Below are positions 8,786-18,299 of a stretch of 64,000 bases of DNA, piece after piece. Under the pieces are notes generated by a model. It was not told the DNA's origin. It was given only the letters and a program-made list of their open reading frames with translations, and made no database searches. Where the stretch lies: contig CAZMSH010000003.1 of assembly GCA_964568875.1 (NCBI GenBank), positions 1-64,000 of the forward strand. Reading direction: 5' to 3'. The stretch comes from SLNP01 sp964568875. GTDB lineage: Bacteria; Bacteroidota; Bacteroidia; Bacteroidales; VadinHA17. Position 1 is the stretch's first letter. Every line of letters starts with the position of its first letter. A program made the position numbers and the translations under genes.

Positions 8786-9655
8786 ATGAGTGTTATCAGT
8801 ACAAAGGATCTTGAGGCATGGTCAGTATTTTTCCGGGGAAGAACCGGGCAATTTCTGGCTAAAACGATTCTGAGGCTATTATCTGTCGAGAAGGTAAACT
8901 GTGTATATAATAACTCATCATCATTTTCCGGAAGGGATTTTACAACAAGGCTGTTGAAAGATCTGGGAGTGGAATACCGGGTTGGTAATGCGCAACGACT
9001 TAAGCAGTTGCCTGAAGGTTCATTTATAACTATTTCAAACCACCCTTACGGCGGACTTGATGGCATCATAATGGTTGATATGATTGCAGGAGTCAGACCT
9101 GATTTTAAATTTATGGTTAACAGGTATCTTGCCAGAGTCAGGACGCTTGCCGGCAACTTCATCACAGTAACACCTGCCGATAACACAAAAAAGGGCATCA
9201 CAGCCGAAAGCATTGGAGGGTTGCGCGAAACGCTGAATCACATTAGGGAGGGACATCCTGTCGGTTTTTTCCCATCGGGAGCCGTTTCCGATTTCAGCCT
9301 CCGCGGCATGCGCATCAGAGACCGAAACTGGCAGGAGGGAATTCTCAGGCTGATACGTGCCGTAAATGTACCGGTGTTGCCTGTCCGTTTCCTTGACCGT
9401 AACTCAGTGTTTTTCTATTTTCTGGGATTGATAAACTGGAGGATACGTACACTCAGGCTACCGGCTGAGGTTTTTAACAAGTCGGGAACCCGGCCACGGG
9501 TGGTTGTAGGAAAGCTGATTGCCGCAGAGGAGCTATCCGGTTTTTCTGATGCTGACGCATTGGGAGTTTTTCTGAGGAGCCGGGTATATCAGATGCCTGT
9601 ACCGGAGTCTTTTACAATGGCCCGCCAGCTTCTGAATCTGTCTGAGTCAGGTTAG
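8786..9655 (+). CDS. lysophospholipid-type acyltransferase (PlsC-like)
   Basis: This protein of 289 residues (from the ATG at 8786) has a glycerophosphate acyltransferase fold. The signature is SNHPYGGLDG (His and Asp of the HX4-5D catalytic motif), then the FFPSGAVSDF block, equivalent to the FPEGTRS substrate motif, and a PVLPVRF block. The frame is open back to 8621, but those 55 residues look non-coding and cross the divergent promoter, so the start at MSVISTKDLEAW is preferred; this start is uncertain. It probably acylates a lyso-lipid or ornithine/glycine-type lipid at the inner membrane. It is 38 bases upstream of a CDP-alcohol phosphatidyltransferase, consistent with a two-gene lipid-synthesis operon. 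Confidence 0.8.
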   Translation: MSVISTKDLEAWSVFFRGRTGQFLAKTILRLLSVEKVNCVYNNSSSFSGRDFTTRLLKDLGVEYRVGNAQRLKQLPEGSFITISNHPYGGLDGIIMVDMIAGVRPDFKFMVNRYLARVRTLAGNFITVTPADNTKKGITAESIGGLRETLNHIREGHPVGFFPSGAVSDFSLRGMRIRDRNWQEGILRLIRAVNVPVLPVRFLDRNSVFFYFLGLINWRIRTLRLPAEVFNKSGTRPRVVVGKLIAAEELSGFSDADALGVFLRSRVYQMPVPESFTMARQLLNLSESG

Positions 9656-9693
9656 AGGCATGAAAATATGCAACAAGAATAAGAAAAAGAGCA

Positions 9694-10371
9694 ATGATTT
9701 CAGAGAAAATCCGCAAGGCTGTTGAGCTGATCTCACACGACAGGGAGCGTACAAACATACTGAAAACAGTTGAATACAGGGCACTCGCGTACCTGGTGCA
9801 GCGCATACCGCCATGGATGAGTTCCAATATGCTTACTGCAATTGGTTTTATGGGCAGCCTGCTGGTGGCAACTGCTTTTATGCTTGGATATTTCTATCAC
9901 ATAGATTTCCTGTTGCTTGGCGTTGCAGGATTTGCAATAAGCTGGTTTGGAGACAGCCTTGATGGCCGGCTGGCCTATTACAGAAAAATACCACGCCGAC
10001 GGTACGGATTCGTACTTGATGTCACCATTGACTGGATAAGCATAATTGTGATAGGTGGCGGCTATATGGTTTATACAGACGGACCGTGGGAGCTTTTGGG
10101 TTATGCATTTGTAGCCATGTATGGCTGGGAGATGATAATAGCGCTCATGAGATATAAGATAACGGGCAGATATTCTATTGATTCGGGTAAACTCGGGCCG
10201 ACTGAAGCCAGGATAATCATCTCGGTTATATTAGTGCTGGAAGTTCTGGTTCCGGGGTCGGTTGATTATTCAGCACTTGTTCTCTGTACGGCCCTGTTAA
10301 TTATTAATGTCATTGACACCAGGAAGCTGCTGAGAATTTCAGATGAGGCTGACTTGCGCGAAAGAGGTTAG
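9694..10371 (+). CDS. CDP-alcohol phosphatidyltransferase family protein
   Basis: This 225-residue integral membrane enzyme has about six hydrophobic segments. The metal and CDP-binding signature is nearly complete: Asp87, Asp90-Gly91, Ala94, Gly105, Asp109, Asp113, within DSLDGRLAYY...GFVLDVTID. The usual Arg after Ala is replaced by Tyr95, a small deviation. The family transfers a phosphoalcohol head group from or to CDP-activated lipids (for example phosphatidylglycerophosphate or inositol-phosphate lipids); which head group is used cannot be told. It lies just behind the acyltransferase. It converges with the CHAT gene, 27 bases away, with no clear terminator between. Confidence 0.85.
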   Translation: MISEKIRKAVELISHDRERTNILKTVEYRALAYLVQRIPPWMSSNMLTAIGFMGSLLVATAFMLGYFYHIDFLLLGVAGFAISWFGDSLDGRLAYYRKIPRRRYGFVLDVTIDWISIIVIGGGYMVYTDGPWELLGYAFVAMYGWEMIIALMRYKITGRYSIDSGKLGPTEARIIISVILVLEVLVPGSVDYSALVLCTALLIINVIDTRKLLRISDEADLRERG

Positions 10372-10398
10372 GTTACTGCCGGGAGACAGGAATACCAT

Positions 10399-13236
10399 TC
10401 AAAAGGCTGTAAGATTTCCGTTACCTACGAGAATAAAAGGAGCCCAGTATAAAGGTTGCGGATAGGTGTTAATTATTTCACGCTGAGCCATCGTGAGGGC
10501 TTCCTGAAGGGGGAGCTCAGCCAGCAGAGAGTAAAACCGGTTCATGAGCAAGGCTGTCGGATAGTCGGCGACAGGCCATAAACTTACTACCACAGCTCCT
10601 GTTCCGGCATAGAGGAAAGCCCTGCTAAGCCCGGTAAGTTCATCTCCCAGACTAATATCTCCCATGCCGGTTTCGCAGGCGCTTAGTGTTACCAGTATTG
10701 CATCCAGGTTCATTTCGAACACTTCAAAAACGTTTAGCCTTCCGTCATCATCATCTGAAGGTGGAAAAAGCAGGTGGGAATAGACAGGATTTTGCCTGTT
10801 ATAGACTCCATGAGTAGCCAGGTGGATAAAATCTGCCGTGCGGGCATTTTCCTTAATGAAGGTTTCTGAGCTTTCATGTCCTATTGCAAAAAGGCCCTCA
10901 GGAAACAGTTTTGCTATGCCCGCAAGCTCATCCTCAGTGCCGGGTAACCCTGAATACTCACCGACCCTTATATCTGCCAGTGCCGAACCCAGGAAAACGG
11001 TTCCCTTACCTGGCTGTCTCTTGTTACTAAGTGTGTATACACCGGCTGACGGGGCGTATACAATATTATGCATATTAACCAATGGCTGTCCGTCTGTCGC
11101 GGTAAGTGCCTGAAATGGCAGAAAATGAAGCGGCCCGTTTGGTATTATGACAAGATCAGAGTAGTTGGAAATCATGGTATCAAAAGGGCTAAGGAGTATG
11201 TCGTACAGCTCTCTGAGAAGAGATTCTGTCTGAGGGGAATTTGTCTTTATTGCATTTCTTGCTGCTTCAATCACTTTGGTAATTGATGCTCTGTTTCCGT
11301 CCAGGGTCCTGATAGCTGTACCCGAGGATGATATCAGCCAACCGTATGCTTCACTACCCGTTATCCAGTAGGCAATTGCCGCAGTTGAACTATCGATATT
11401 ATTCCTTAGCTCTTCACTGGTAGTAGACTTCATTGCAATTAGTCCGGCATATTCGGGATGTAATTCCTGAATACGTTGCAAAATATCTTTGTACTCCCCA
11501 TTTGCCCTGGCGAGAGCTTCCATAATGGACTTACGGTCTGATTTGTTGGCTGTTGGTTCGTTTTCAGGATTCTCATGGGCTCCCTGAAGGAGCCTTTGAA
11601 GTTTTTGTATTTCCATCCGTTTATCCTGTTCAACTACAATCAGGTCACTATCTGCTGATCCTCCAAAATTTATTCTTCTTACCGCCAGCATCTCATAAAA
11701 AGCTCTTGCCCTTGCGTTCTCGGCATACAGAAATGCTTCATCGGGTTTGTCAAGCCTTACCAGCAGCCTTATCAGCCTGTCGTATACTTCCCTTTTGGAA
11801 TCGAAAAATATGCTTCGGGATTCCTGAAGAGAAAGGTTGCTTCTGACATCTTCTATTATCTGAATTGCGTTTTTATAGGAAGAGATTGCTTCATCGGCCC
11901 TTTGTAGATTCTCCTGGGAAATGCCCTTATAATAGTAAGCCTGCCAGATGTTTTCAGGGAACTCTTTCAAAAGCAGGGCTGAGTCGAGAATTTTCAAAGC
12001 CTCATTATAATAACCCTTGTCGATGAGTAATCTGCCTTCAAGGATCAAACAGTTAGACAGTCCATGAGTATTGCCTGCATCACGAAATGCTGCTTTAGCC
12101 CTTTCAAGGTGTATTCCGGCGCTATCAGCATCGTTGTTTGCCATCTTTATAGCAGCAAGCCTGAGGGATACAATCCCGTCGCCTGTAAGCAAATTCTCTG
12201 CTGCGAAGTATTTGCCTGCTTCAACTATTTCTCCCATTCTAAGATCCAGTGATGCCTTCAGACTACCTGAATGTATGACTTCGGTCTCTCTGATCTCCCG
12301 GGCCTCAAGGTACCAGTCTTCCGCCCTCTTGTTGTCACCAAGGCTACGGTAGATGTCTCCCATTCCGACAGCGGCCCATACTATCTGACTTTTGATTCCG
12401 AATTTACGGGCATCAGCAAGTGCGATCTCCTGGTTCCTTACAGCTTCATCATATCTGCCTGTTGAATTCATGACATAAGCTATCAGCTGGTGGTGCCTGA
12501 AAAGACCCATCTTACCGGTGGCAGCTATTTCGAGTGATTCTTTAACATACTCAAGGGCTCTTGTGTGATCACCCAGGTCAGACCATACAGAACCAAGATT
12601 AAGCAGAGCCTCCATTTCGCCTCTTTTGTCTCCCGTCTCTTTAACCAGCTCTAAGGCTTCCATTGTATAATTCAGAGCATCATTGAGTCTGCCTGTTACA
12701 GCGTATAATTGACCCAGGGCAAGATATGTATCTGCAATGGCAAGTTTTCGGTTATCCTTGAGGGTGATTCTCATTGCCCTGCTGATAGAGAGTGCTCTCT
12801 CCAGAGAAACGACTCCTCTGGTATACGAGCCCATGTATACATATATTCTTCCTTCCTGCCGGAAGTCTTCTGTCAGGTTAAGAGTATTGCCGGTGAGAGA
12901 ATCAAGTGATAACGCTTCTTTTATCTGGCGCAGAGCAGAAGGATAATCTCCAATCATCTCGTAACAGTTGGCAGTTTTACGCCTGACAGCGGCTTCTGCC
13001 TCAATATTCCTGTAAATGCCCAGTCTCTGGCTGGCTTCTATCATTTGAAGGTAATGAACAGCTGCCTCTTCATATTGATTCGCGTTGAATAACTGGTCTC
13101 CTTTTCTCTGATGCTGCGTGACAATTATTGAGGGAGTAGCGCAGGCAACAAGAAGAATTACCATAGCAATCAATAGAGAACAAACCGTTGTCTTTCCAAT
13201 GAGAATTGCTCTCCTATGTCCCGACATTAGTATCAT
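10399..13236 (-). CDS. TPR-CHAT caspase-like lipoprotein
   Basis: This 945-residue protein has a lipoprotein-type N-terminus (lipobox LLVAC, Cys32), at least ten TPR units (about residues 40-470), a coiled linker (about 490-610) and a C-terminal CHAT domain (about 650-945). The CHAT catalytic dyad is present: His809 in HLATHG and Cys854 in LSACETG, followed by the usual SLWPV strand. CHAT domains are caspase/separase-related cysteine peptidases, and TPRs usually select the partner. The gene is last in a four-gene operon, 2 bases after an outer-membrane barrel-like protein. An envelope-anchored CHAT protein is unusual, since many known CHAT systems are cytoplasmic. Start choice (codon 1 or 4) does not affect the lipobox. 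Confidence 0.9.
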   Translation of the reverse strand: MILMSGHRRAILIGKTTVCSLLIAMVILLVACATPSIIVTQHQRKGDQLFNANQYEEAAVHYLQMIEASQRLGIYRNIEAEAAVRRKTANCYEMIGDYPSALRQIKEALSLDSLTGNTLNLTEDFRQEGRIYVYMGSYTRGVVSLERALSISRAMRITLKDNRKLAIADTYLALGQLYAVTGRLNDALNYTMEALELVKETGDKRGEMEALLNLGSVWSDLGDHTRALEYVKESLEIAATGKMGLFRHHQLIAYVMNSTGRYDEAVRNQEIALADARKFGIKSQIVWAAVGMGDIYRSLGDNKRAEDWYLEAREIRETEVIHSGSLKASLDLRMGEIVEAGKYFAAENLLTGDGIVSLRLAAIKMANNDADSAGIHLERAKAAFRDAGNTHGLSNCLILEGRLLIDKGYYNEALKILDSALLLKEFPENIWQAYYYKGISQENLQRADEAISSYKNAIQIIEDVRSNLSLQESRSIFFDSKREVYDRLIRLLVRLDKPDEAFLYAENARARAFYEMLAVRRINFGGSADSDLIVVEQDKRMEIQKLQRLLQGAHENPENEPTANKSDRKSIMEALARANGEYKDILQRIQELHPEYAGLIAMKSTTSEELRNNIDSSTAAIAYWITGSEAYGWLISSSGTAIRTLDGNRASITKVIEAARNAIKTNSPQTESLLRELYDILLSPFDTMISNYSDLVIIPNGPLHFLPFQALTATDGQPLVNMHNIVYAPSAGVYTLSNKRQPGKGTVFLGSALADIRVGEYSGLPGTEDELAGIAKLFPEGLFAIGHESSETFIKENARTADFIHLATHGVYNRQNPVYSHLLFPPSDDDDGRLNVFEVFEMNLDAILVTLSACETGMGDISLGDELTGLSRAFLYAGTGAVVVSLWPVADYPTALLMNRFYSLLAELPLQEALTMAQREIINTYPQPLYWAPFILVGNGNLTAF

Positions 13237-13238
13237 CT

Positions 13239-14207
13239 TCAGAAGACATATTGTATTAGCATTTCAAATCTGGGATCGGCAGCAATTCTTTTGCCAATTA
13301 TTGGTATTTTAACAGACTCGCCGATTCTGAGCTGCCCTACCTGAAAGACAAGTCTGGTTTCATAGTAGAGAGCTGACACAGGGTCAACAGTAATGTTGTA
13401 TGGCTCCAGAATTTTACCTCTGCCTTTATACAGGTATTCTATATGATTCGCATTTACAATCCAGTCGTTGAGGTGCAGGTTGAAGCTTCCTCCGGCCTCG
13501 AATGTGAATCCATCCCTGAACTCTGTTTCTGTAATGTCTGAAGGAGACAGCAGCTTTTTACCACTGAATTTGTTTATGTATCCTGCATATGCAGTGACTG
13601 ACCAGGGATAGAGTATGGCCCGGGCCGATATTCTTGTTCCTGCAGACCAGAATCCGCTTCCTGACGGAAGGTTATATTCCCGCAGGCTTCTGATATTGGT
13701 AGGATTTTTCTCTCCTGTTGGTATTTTTATCTGAAGGCTACCTGTAAGGGATATCTTTTGCTTTTTCTCGCTGATGATCTGGTATGCAAATTCAAGGCTG
13801 CCGTCACCAATACCTATACCTCTTAGGTTTGATGTCTCTGCCGCGTCGATATTATTTTCCGGCTGAATAGTTATTCCGCTGAACTGCTGCCTTGACGCAT
13901 TGACAGGCAGGTTAATATCAACCATCAGCCTTGGGGATATCCCATATTGTATCTTCAACAGATAACTTGCCGATGAACCCCATGTGCTGTTAAGGTAATA
14001 TCTTTTGTTGCCTTCCTGATCAAAGTATTTGTCCATAACGGCATATGACATCATCATTCCTGCCCTGAAAAATCCCCGGGAAAGCGTTACCGGCTCGGTT
14101 ACTATGGTTTGCTGTTTAATATCAGATGGCAGCAACTGTCTCTCTGACTGTCCTGATGTGGAGAGAGAAAGCGCGGAAAGAAGGCATATGAAGATAAATA
14201 GTCTCAT
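13239..14207 (-). CDS. outer-membrane beta-barrel-like protein (CHAT operon)
   Basis: This 322-residue protein has a signal peptide (MRLFIFICLLSALSLSTSG) and alternating hydrophobic/polar strands through its length. Segments such as GISPRLMVDINLPV and KISLTGSLQIKIPTGEK resemble the MetA/phenol-degradation-like transporter barrels. It ends in an aromatic (QYVF), as outer-membrane barrels do. No enzyme motif is visible. It sits between a second barrel-like protein (1-base gap) and the TPR-CHAT gene (2-base gap), so all are almost certainly co-translated. It may form the outer-membrane part of the CHAT system; that is inference from position. Confidence 0.7.
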   Translation of the reverse strand: MRLFIFICLLSALSLSTSGQSERQLLPSDIKQQTIVTEPVTLSRGFFRAGMMMSYAVMDKYFDQEGNKRYYLNSTWGSSASYLLKIQYGISPRLMVDINLPVNASRQQFSGITIQPENNIDAAETSNLRGIGIGDGSLEFAYQIISEKKQKISLTGSLQIKIPTGEKNPTNIRSLREYNLPSGSGFWSAGTRISARAILYPWSVTAYAGYINKFSGKKLLSPSDITETEFRDGFTFEAGGSFNLHLNDWIVNANHIEYLYKGRGKILEPYNITVDPVSALYYETRLVFQVGQLRIGESVKIPIIGKRIAADPRFEMLIQYVF

Positions 14208-14208
14208 T

Positions 14209-15285
14209 CTACCGGGGTTGTCTGAAGAAAGGAAATCTATTGAAACTTGCTGTTATATACATATGGAAAGGAGCGTGGATGTTTTTTCCGGATATCGGAA
14301 ATCCTGCTTTCTGGTAGATAGTAATTGACGGTGTTACCTGTATTTCGAGACCAGGCTCTATTGACACCATTCGCTTTTCAGGGTTTCTGTACTTCTTACC
14401 CCAGTATTCTGTCCATCCGGCGTCTGTTTTAGAGAGATTAAGATTTATGCCTGCATTCAGCCAGCCGGCTGCCTGGTAATGAAAAGATGTTTTGAGGTCG
14501 TAAGTTCTGTCCGGCAGGTATTTATAGGTAGAGGTTGAATAATCAAAAGTGCGGCTTTCGGTAAGGCTTTGTTCCCACCTTATGTTTTCTCCTTCCGTAG
14601 CCGGATTACTCATTGTAAATGATGCAGTGAGTGAAAAGTCAGAGAGGGTGGCTTTGGTATGCACAGAGAAGAAGTACACCGGTACTCCTGAGCCTGTTGT
14701 GTTATGATATTGATAGTTTACAGTGTATTCAGACGCAGAAAGAACATTCGACACATTATGAGTAGGCTTCTGAGGTTCATGTTCGGCCGATGGAATCAGC
14801 ATACCGCCTCTGATGCCCAGATCAGCAATCCTGAATTCCAGAGGAAGTCTTAGTGTAGCGAAAAGAAGGATGTCGCCCAGACCTTTTTCTTCGGTAAGGC
14901 TGTTTACCTTAACTGTTTCATTGGTACTTACATAGGTCACGGTTTGTGATCTGACGCCTCTCTTCATGTAGTTCGACTGTGCGCCTAGTTCGAGAAAACC
15001 GGTAACTCCGAATCTGATTTCGGTGAAGTAATAATGATAGACTGAGGCAATTCCCATATCACGCAGTATCTCAAGTTTGCCGGCGGTGTTGAACTGCCTG
15101 GCCAGTACCGAGAATTTATATCCAGCGTTCACCTGAAGCTGACCTTTGTAGAGTGTAAGCTGCCTCTGGTTGAACGGCATCGTGAGAAGAGAATAAGTGT
15201 CGTTTACGGCAACAGGTGTCTGTGACTGCGCAATACTGCTTGTGGCAGTTATCAACATGACAATATAAATCAACAGCTTTCTCAT
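14209..15285 (-). CDS. second outer-membrane barrel-like protein (CHAT operon)
   Basis: This 358-residue protein has a signal peptide (MRKLLIYIVMLITATSSIA before QSQTP). The mature part is rich in amphipathic beta strands with many Tyr/Phe/Thr (QLQVNAGYKFSVLA, SVYHYYFTEIRFGVTGFLELGA, TASFTMSN). The pattern LPLEFRIADLGIRGGMLIPSAEH suggests a barrel like its downstream neighbour, but similarity between the two is low. It starts 12 bases after the propeller gene stops and ends 1 base before the next start. The function is unknown; I infer an outer-membrane channel or surface anchor in the CHAT operon. Confidence 0.68.
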   Translation of the reverse strand: MRKLLIYIVMLITATSSIAQSQTPVAVNDTYSLLTMPFNQRQLTLYKGQLQVNAGYKFSVLARQFNTAGKLEILRDMGIASVYHYYFTEIRFGVTGFLELGAQSNYMKRGVRSQTVTYVSTNETVKVNSLTEEKGLGDILLFATLRLPLEFRIADLGIRGGMLIPSAEHEPQKPTHNVSNVLSASEYTVNYQYHNTTGSGVPVYFFSVHTKATLSDFSLTASFTMSNPATEGENIRWEQSLTESRTFDYSTSTYKYLPDRTYDLKTSFHYQAAGWLNAGINLNLSKTDAGWTEYWGKKYRNPEKRMVSIEPGLEIQVTPSITIYQKAGFPISGKNIHAPFHMYITASFNRFPFFRQPR

Positions 15286-15297
15286 TTTTTGCCTGAT

Positions 15298-16278
15298 TTA
15301 GTTAAGAGGCAGCGTATAACGGACCAAACCCTTGCTTCTGAGGCCGAACCATAGGTTTCCCTCATCGTCTTCACCGATACAGGTTACATCATCTTCGAAG
15401 AAGCCATTGTATACCTTGTAAGAGTGAGGAATAACGCCATCATATCTTATCACTCCCTTCCCTGATGTTGAGAACCACATATGTCCCCTTCGATCCTCAA
15501 AAACATCTGTAATATTGGTAGCTGTGGCGCCAGCCATTAAAGATATCGTTCTTATACCTGACATGTCAATATATGCAACCTTGATGCCGTCGGCCGTACC
15601 AACCCATAGCCTGCCTTTATTATCTGTACGAAGTGCTGTTACCTTATTTGAAGGCAGTCCCGATGCCTCTGTGATCCGAATCCACGAAGTACCGTTCCAC
15701 TTCATTATCCCGTTCCCGGTTCCTACATATACATTATTGTCATTATCTTCTTCAATTGCCATTACATTTGGGAATTGGGTTTCATCAAGCCGTGTAAACC
15801 CTGATCCAGTGTCAATGTAAAGACCATTGTCGCGCGTTCCTACCCATATATGGCCCGCTGAGGTTACCCTGGCACAATTGATATACATGGTCGCAGCTTC
15901 AGGATCGCGGTATGATGTCCACAGTCCATTGGCAGAAAGCACCGAAATGCCGTCAGTCGTGCCTATTATTATGTTGCCGCCGTCAGTTGCTGAGACAGAT
16001 GTTACGGCATCGCTGAGTATTTCGCTGTTTGTGGTTCTGTAGACTGTCCATGCGCCGTTGCTGTATTTTGCTGCTCCGCTTGAAGGAAAGGTGACCCACA
16101 GGTTATTGTCTCTGTCGAGGGCTATTCCCTCAACGTTGTCTGAAGGAAGTCCCGATGCAGTATTGAAGAGTGTCCAGACACCCGCCTCTTCAGGGTCATA
16201 CAGCTCGTCTCCGGTCTTTTCGCATGCTGTGGCTAATGCGAGAGCCAGAAGAGTGAATATAGTGATTGTCTTTTTCAT
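15298..16278 (-). CDS. beta-propeller lipoprotein (two-component-regulator propeller repeats)
   Basis: This 326-residue protein has a lipobox (ALATAC, Cys19) followed by about seven repeats of the form GLPSDNVxxIxxDxxxNLWVGTxxGxxxY, seen at residues 43-75, 85-118 and onward to 295-325. These match the Reg_prop repeats that form the periplasmic sensor of SusR-like hybrid two-component systems, but here the propeller is a stand-alone lipoprotein with no kinase. It is the first gene of the operon that ends in TPR-CHAT, 12 bases before the next gene. It probably binds a ligand or protein partner at the envelope and feeds the CHAT module; this role is inference. Confidence 0.85.
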   Translation of the reverse strand: MKKTITIFTLLALALATACEKTGDELYDPEEAGVWTLFNTASGLPSDNVEGIALDRDNNLWVTFPSSGAAKYSNGAWTVYRTTNSEILSDAVTSVSATDGGNIIIGTTDGISVLSANGLWTSYRDPEAATMYINCARVTSAGHIWVGTRDNGLYIDTGSGFTRLDETQFPNVMAIEEDNDNNVYVGTGNGIMKWNGTSWIRITEASGLPSNKVTALRTDNKGRLWVGTADGIKVAYIDMSGIRTISLMAGATATNITDVFEDRRGHMWFSTSGKGVIRYDGVIPHSYKVYNGFFEDDVTCIGEDDEGNLWFGLRSKGLVRYTLPLN

Positions 16279-16606
16279 GATCAGGCATAATTGGTACTAA
16301 TATGGTTAAAAAATCGGAAGCCATTTATGGTTTCCGGGTGTTTAACAGCAACAACAATCAATCTTCTCAATGATAAAGATAATTGTCTATATCAAAAAAC
16401 GGACCGATTTATTCAGATTGTTCACATGCATTGGTCATGTTGACGAAGTACCGATTCTTTTTTCAGCTCAGGAAAATATTCTTCAACACATATTAAAAAT
16501 TTTTAAAGTGTATATTGTACAATTAAAATAAAAAAGTTCGTATATTGGTCATCTGAAAAACCTTATACAAATTATTGACAAACTTAACTGATTAAAACAG
16601 ACTATA
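16279..16606. promoter_or_regulatory. divergent control region between CHAT operon and ara symporter
   Basis: These 328 bases separate the minus-strand propeller operon from the plus-strand symporter. They hold one TGTA-N5-TACA palindrome (16509-16521) and an imperfect -7 box TATATTGG (16541-16548). A TTG inside the palindrome (16515-16517) is 23 bases upstream of that box, so a repressor there would cover the -33 region. No minus-strand TAnnTTTG box was found for the CHAT operon. Confidence 0.45.
16509..16521. promoter_or_regulatory. candidate AraR operator upstream of symporter
   Basis: TGTATATTGTACA is a perfect TGTA-N5-TACA dyad preceded by AAG, about 86 bases before the symporter ATG. 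The same TGTA-N5-NACA form occurs at four other sites in the arabinose locus. An inner TTGTACAA palindrome recurs at 18276-18283 before araA. Confidence 0.5.
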
Positions 16607-18259
16607 ATGACAACGATTGACTGGTTAGTTTTGGGGTTATTCTGTGCCGGGTTGGTGGGAGTAATCATCTGGGTAGTAAGGAAGAAATCTGACACATCGA
16701 CAGACTATTTTCTTGCGGGACGGGATGCGACCTGGATAGCCATAGGGGCATCGATCTTTGCATCCAATATAGGGTCGGAGCATCTTGTTGGTCTTGCCGG
16801 GGCGGGAGCTTCATCAGGGATGGCGATGGCTCACTGGGAGATACAGGGTTATCTTATTCTGTTGCTTGGATGGCTTTTTGTGCCATTCTATGCAAGGAGC
16901 GGGGTGTTTACGATGCCTGAGTTTCTTGAGAGGCGTTATAATTCACAGTCGCGCTCATTTTTGTCGATTATTTCACTGGTTAGCTACGTACTTACAAAGG
17001 TAGCTGTAACTGTATATGCCGGAGGTGTTGTTTTCAAGCAGGTATTCGGCATTGAGTCGATACTGGGAGTTGATTTTTTCTGGATCAGTGCTATAGGTCT
17101 GGTGGTTCTGACCGGGCTGTATACCGTGTTCGGTGGCATGAAGGCAGTATTGTATACTTCTGTTCTCCAGACTCCTGTGCTGCTTATTGGTTCTGTTGCA
17201 GTTCTGATAATAGGTCTTGTAAAGGTAGGGGGCTGGAGTGAGATGCTGGAGATTTGTCGCATGACACCTGTGAACGAGTATGGCGATACTATGACATCGC
17301 TGATTAGGTCTCCGAAGGATATGGATTTTCCATGGACAGGTGTATTGCTTGGCTCTGCCATTATAGGCTTTTGGTATTGGTGTACTGACCAGTACATAGT
17401 ACAGAGGGTTCTTTCCGGACGCGATCAGAAGGAGGCCAGACGAGGTACTATTTTTGGAGCCTACCTTAAACTGACACCTGTATTCATATTCCTGATACCA
17501 GGGATGCTTGCGTTTGCGCTGAGTCAGAAGGGTCTGATATATCTGCCCGATTCCGATGCCGCTTTTCCCACCCTTGTAAAGGAGTTGCTTCCGATGGGTT
17601 TCAAGGGTATTGTAGTTGGCGGTCTGCTGGCGGCTTTGATGAGTTCTCTGGCTTCACTGTTCAACTCATCAGCAACACTATTTACGGTTGACTTTTATAA
17701 GAAATACAAGCCCGATGCCAGCGAGTCTCATCTGGTCAGAGTAGGCAGGATTGCAACGGTTGTTATCGTAGTTCTTGGTGTTCTTTGGATACCAGTCATG
17801 AAAGGTATGGGCAAGGTTCTTTATGCCTATCTTCAGGATGTACAGTCGTTGCTTGCACCCGGTATTGCAGCCGTGTTCCTTCTTGGAGTACTGTCAAAGC
17901 GTACTACCCCTGCGGCGGGTATTACAGGCCTTGTGACGGGCTTTGTGCTTGGCATGATGAGACTTGTTCTTAAGATTTTTGAAAGCAGTGTAAATGTCGA
18001 TTCACTTTTCTACAAGGTATTTCTGGCACCCAACTGGCTGCACTATTCAATAGCAATATTCTTTATAATAATAGCTTTGATGATAGTCGTCAGTTACTTT
18101 ACCAAAGGTATTGATCCTGCCAGGATCAGAGGACTTTATCTGGGTTCGGCAACTCCTGAGCAGAGGGCAGAGACAAGGGCCAGCTGGAACAAATGGGATG
18201 TTATACACTCAGCCGTTATAATTACTGTCGTGATAGTGTTTTACGCCTATTTCTGGTAA
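16607..18259 (+). CDS. sodium/solute symporter family transporter, probable arabinose importer
   Basis: This 550-residue inner-membrane protein of the SSS (SGLT) family has about 13-14 hydrophobic helices. The N-terminal core DYFLAGRDATWIAIGASIFASNIGSEHLVGLAGAG-type block (residues about 32-66) closely parallels the sugar-transporting vSGLT branch, with its sodium- and sugar-site helices. Family knowledge supports sodium-coupled monosaccharide import. It lies 40 bases upstream of araA on the same strand, so L-arabinose is the natural substrate. It is the first gene of the locus and has a candidate AraR operator upstream. It is similar in role to the transporter adjoining araA/araR genes in Bacteroides. 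Confidence 0.9.
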   Translation: MTTIDWLVLGLFCAGLVGVIIWVVRKKSDTSTDYFLAGRDATWIAIGASIFASNIGSEHLVGLAGAGASSGMAMAHWEIQGYLILLLGWLFVPFYARSGVFTMPEFLERRYNSQSRSFLSIISLVSYVLTKVAVTVYAGGVVFKQVFGIESILGVDFFWISAIGLVVLTGLYTVFGGMKAVLYTSVLQTPVLLIGSVAVLIIGLVKVGGWSEMLEICRMTPVNEYGDTMTSLIRSPKDMDFPWTGVLLGSAIIGFWYWCTDQYIVQRVLSGRDQKEARRGTIFGAYLKLTPVFIFLIPGMLAFALSQKGLIYLPDSDAAFPTLVKELLPMGFKGIVVGGLLAALMSSLASLFNSSATLFTVDFYKKYKPDASESHLVRVGRIATVVIVVLGVLWIPVMKGMGKVLYAYLQDVQSLLAPGIAAVFLLGVLSKRTTPAAGITGLVTGFVLGMMRLVLKIFESSVNVDSLFYKVFLAPNWLHYSIAIFFIIIALMIVVSYFTKGIDPARIRGLYLGSATPEQRAETRASWNKWDVIHSAVIITVVIVFYAYFW

Positions 18260-18299
18260 CAGATGAAAACTGAAATTGTACAACAAAAAATATTGAAAA

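Noticed and set aside
10372..10398. Terminator between the convergent lipid and CHAT genes
   Set aside because: The 27-base gap holds no hairpin with a T-run; transcripts probably overlap.
18276..18283. TTGTACAA palindrome before araA as a full AraR operator
   Set aside because: It lacks the TGTA-N5-NACA spacing of the other sites. It shares only the inner 8 bases with the 16509 site, so it is mentioned but not called.
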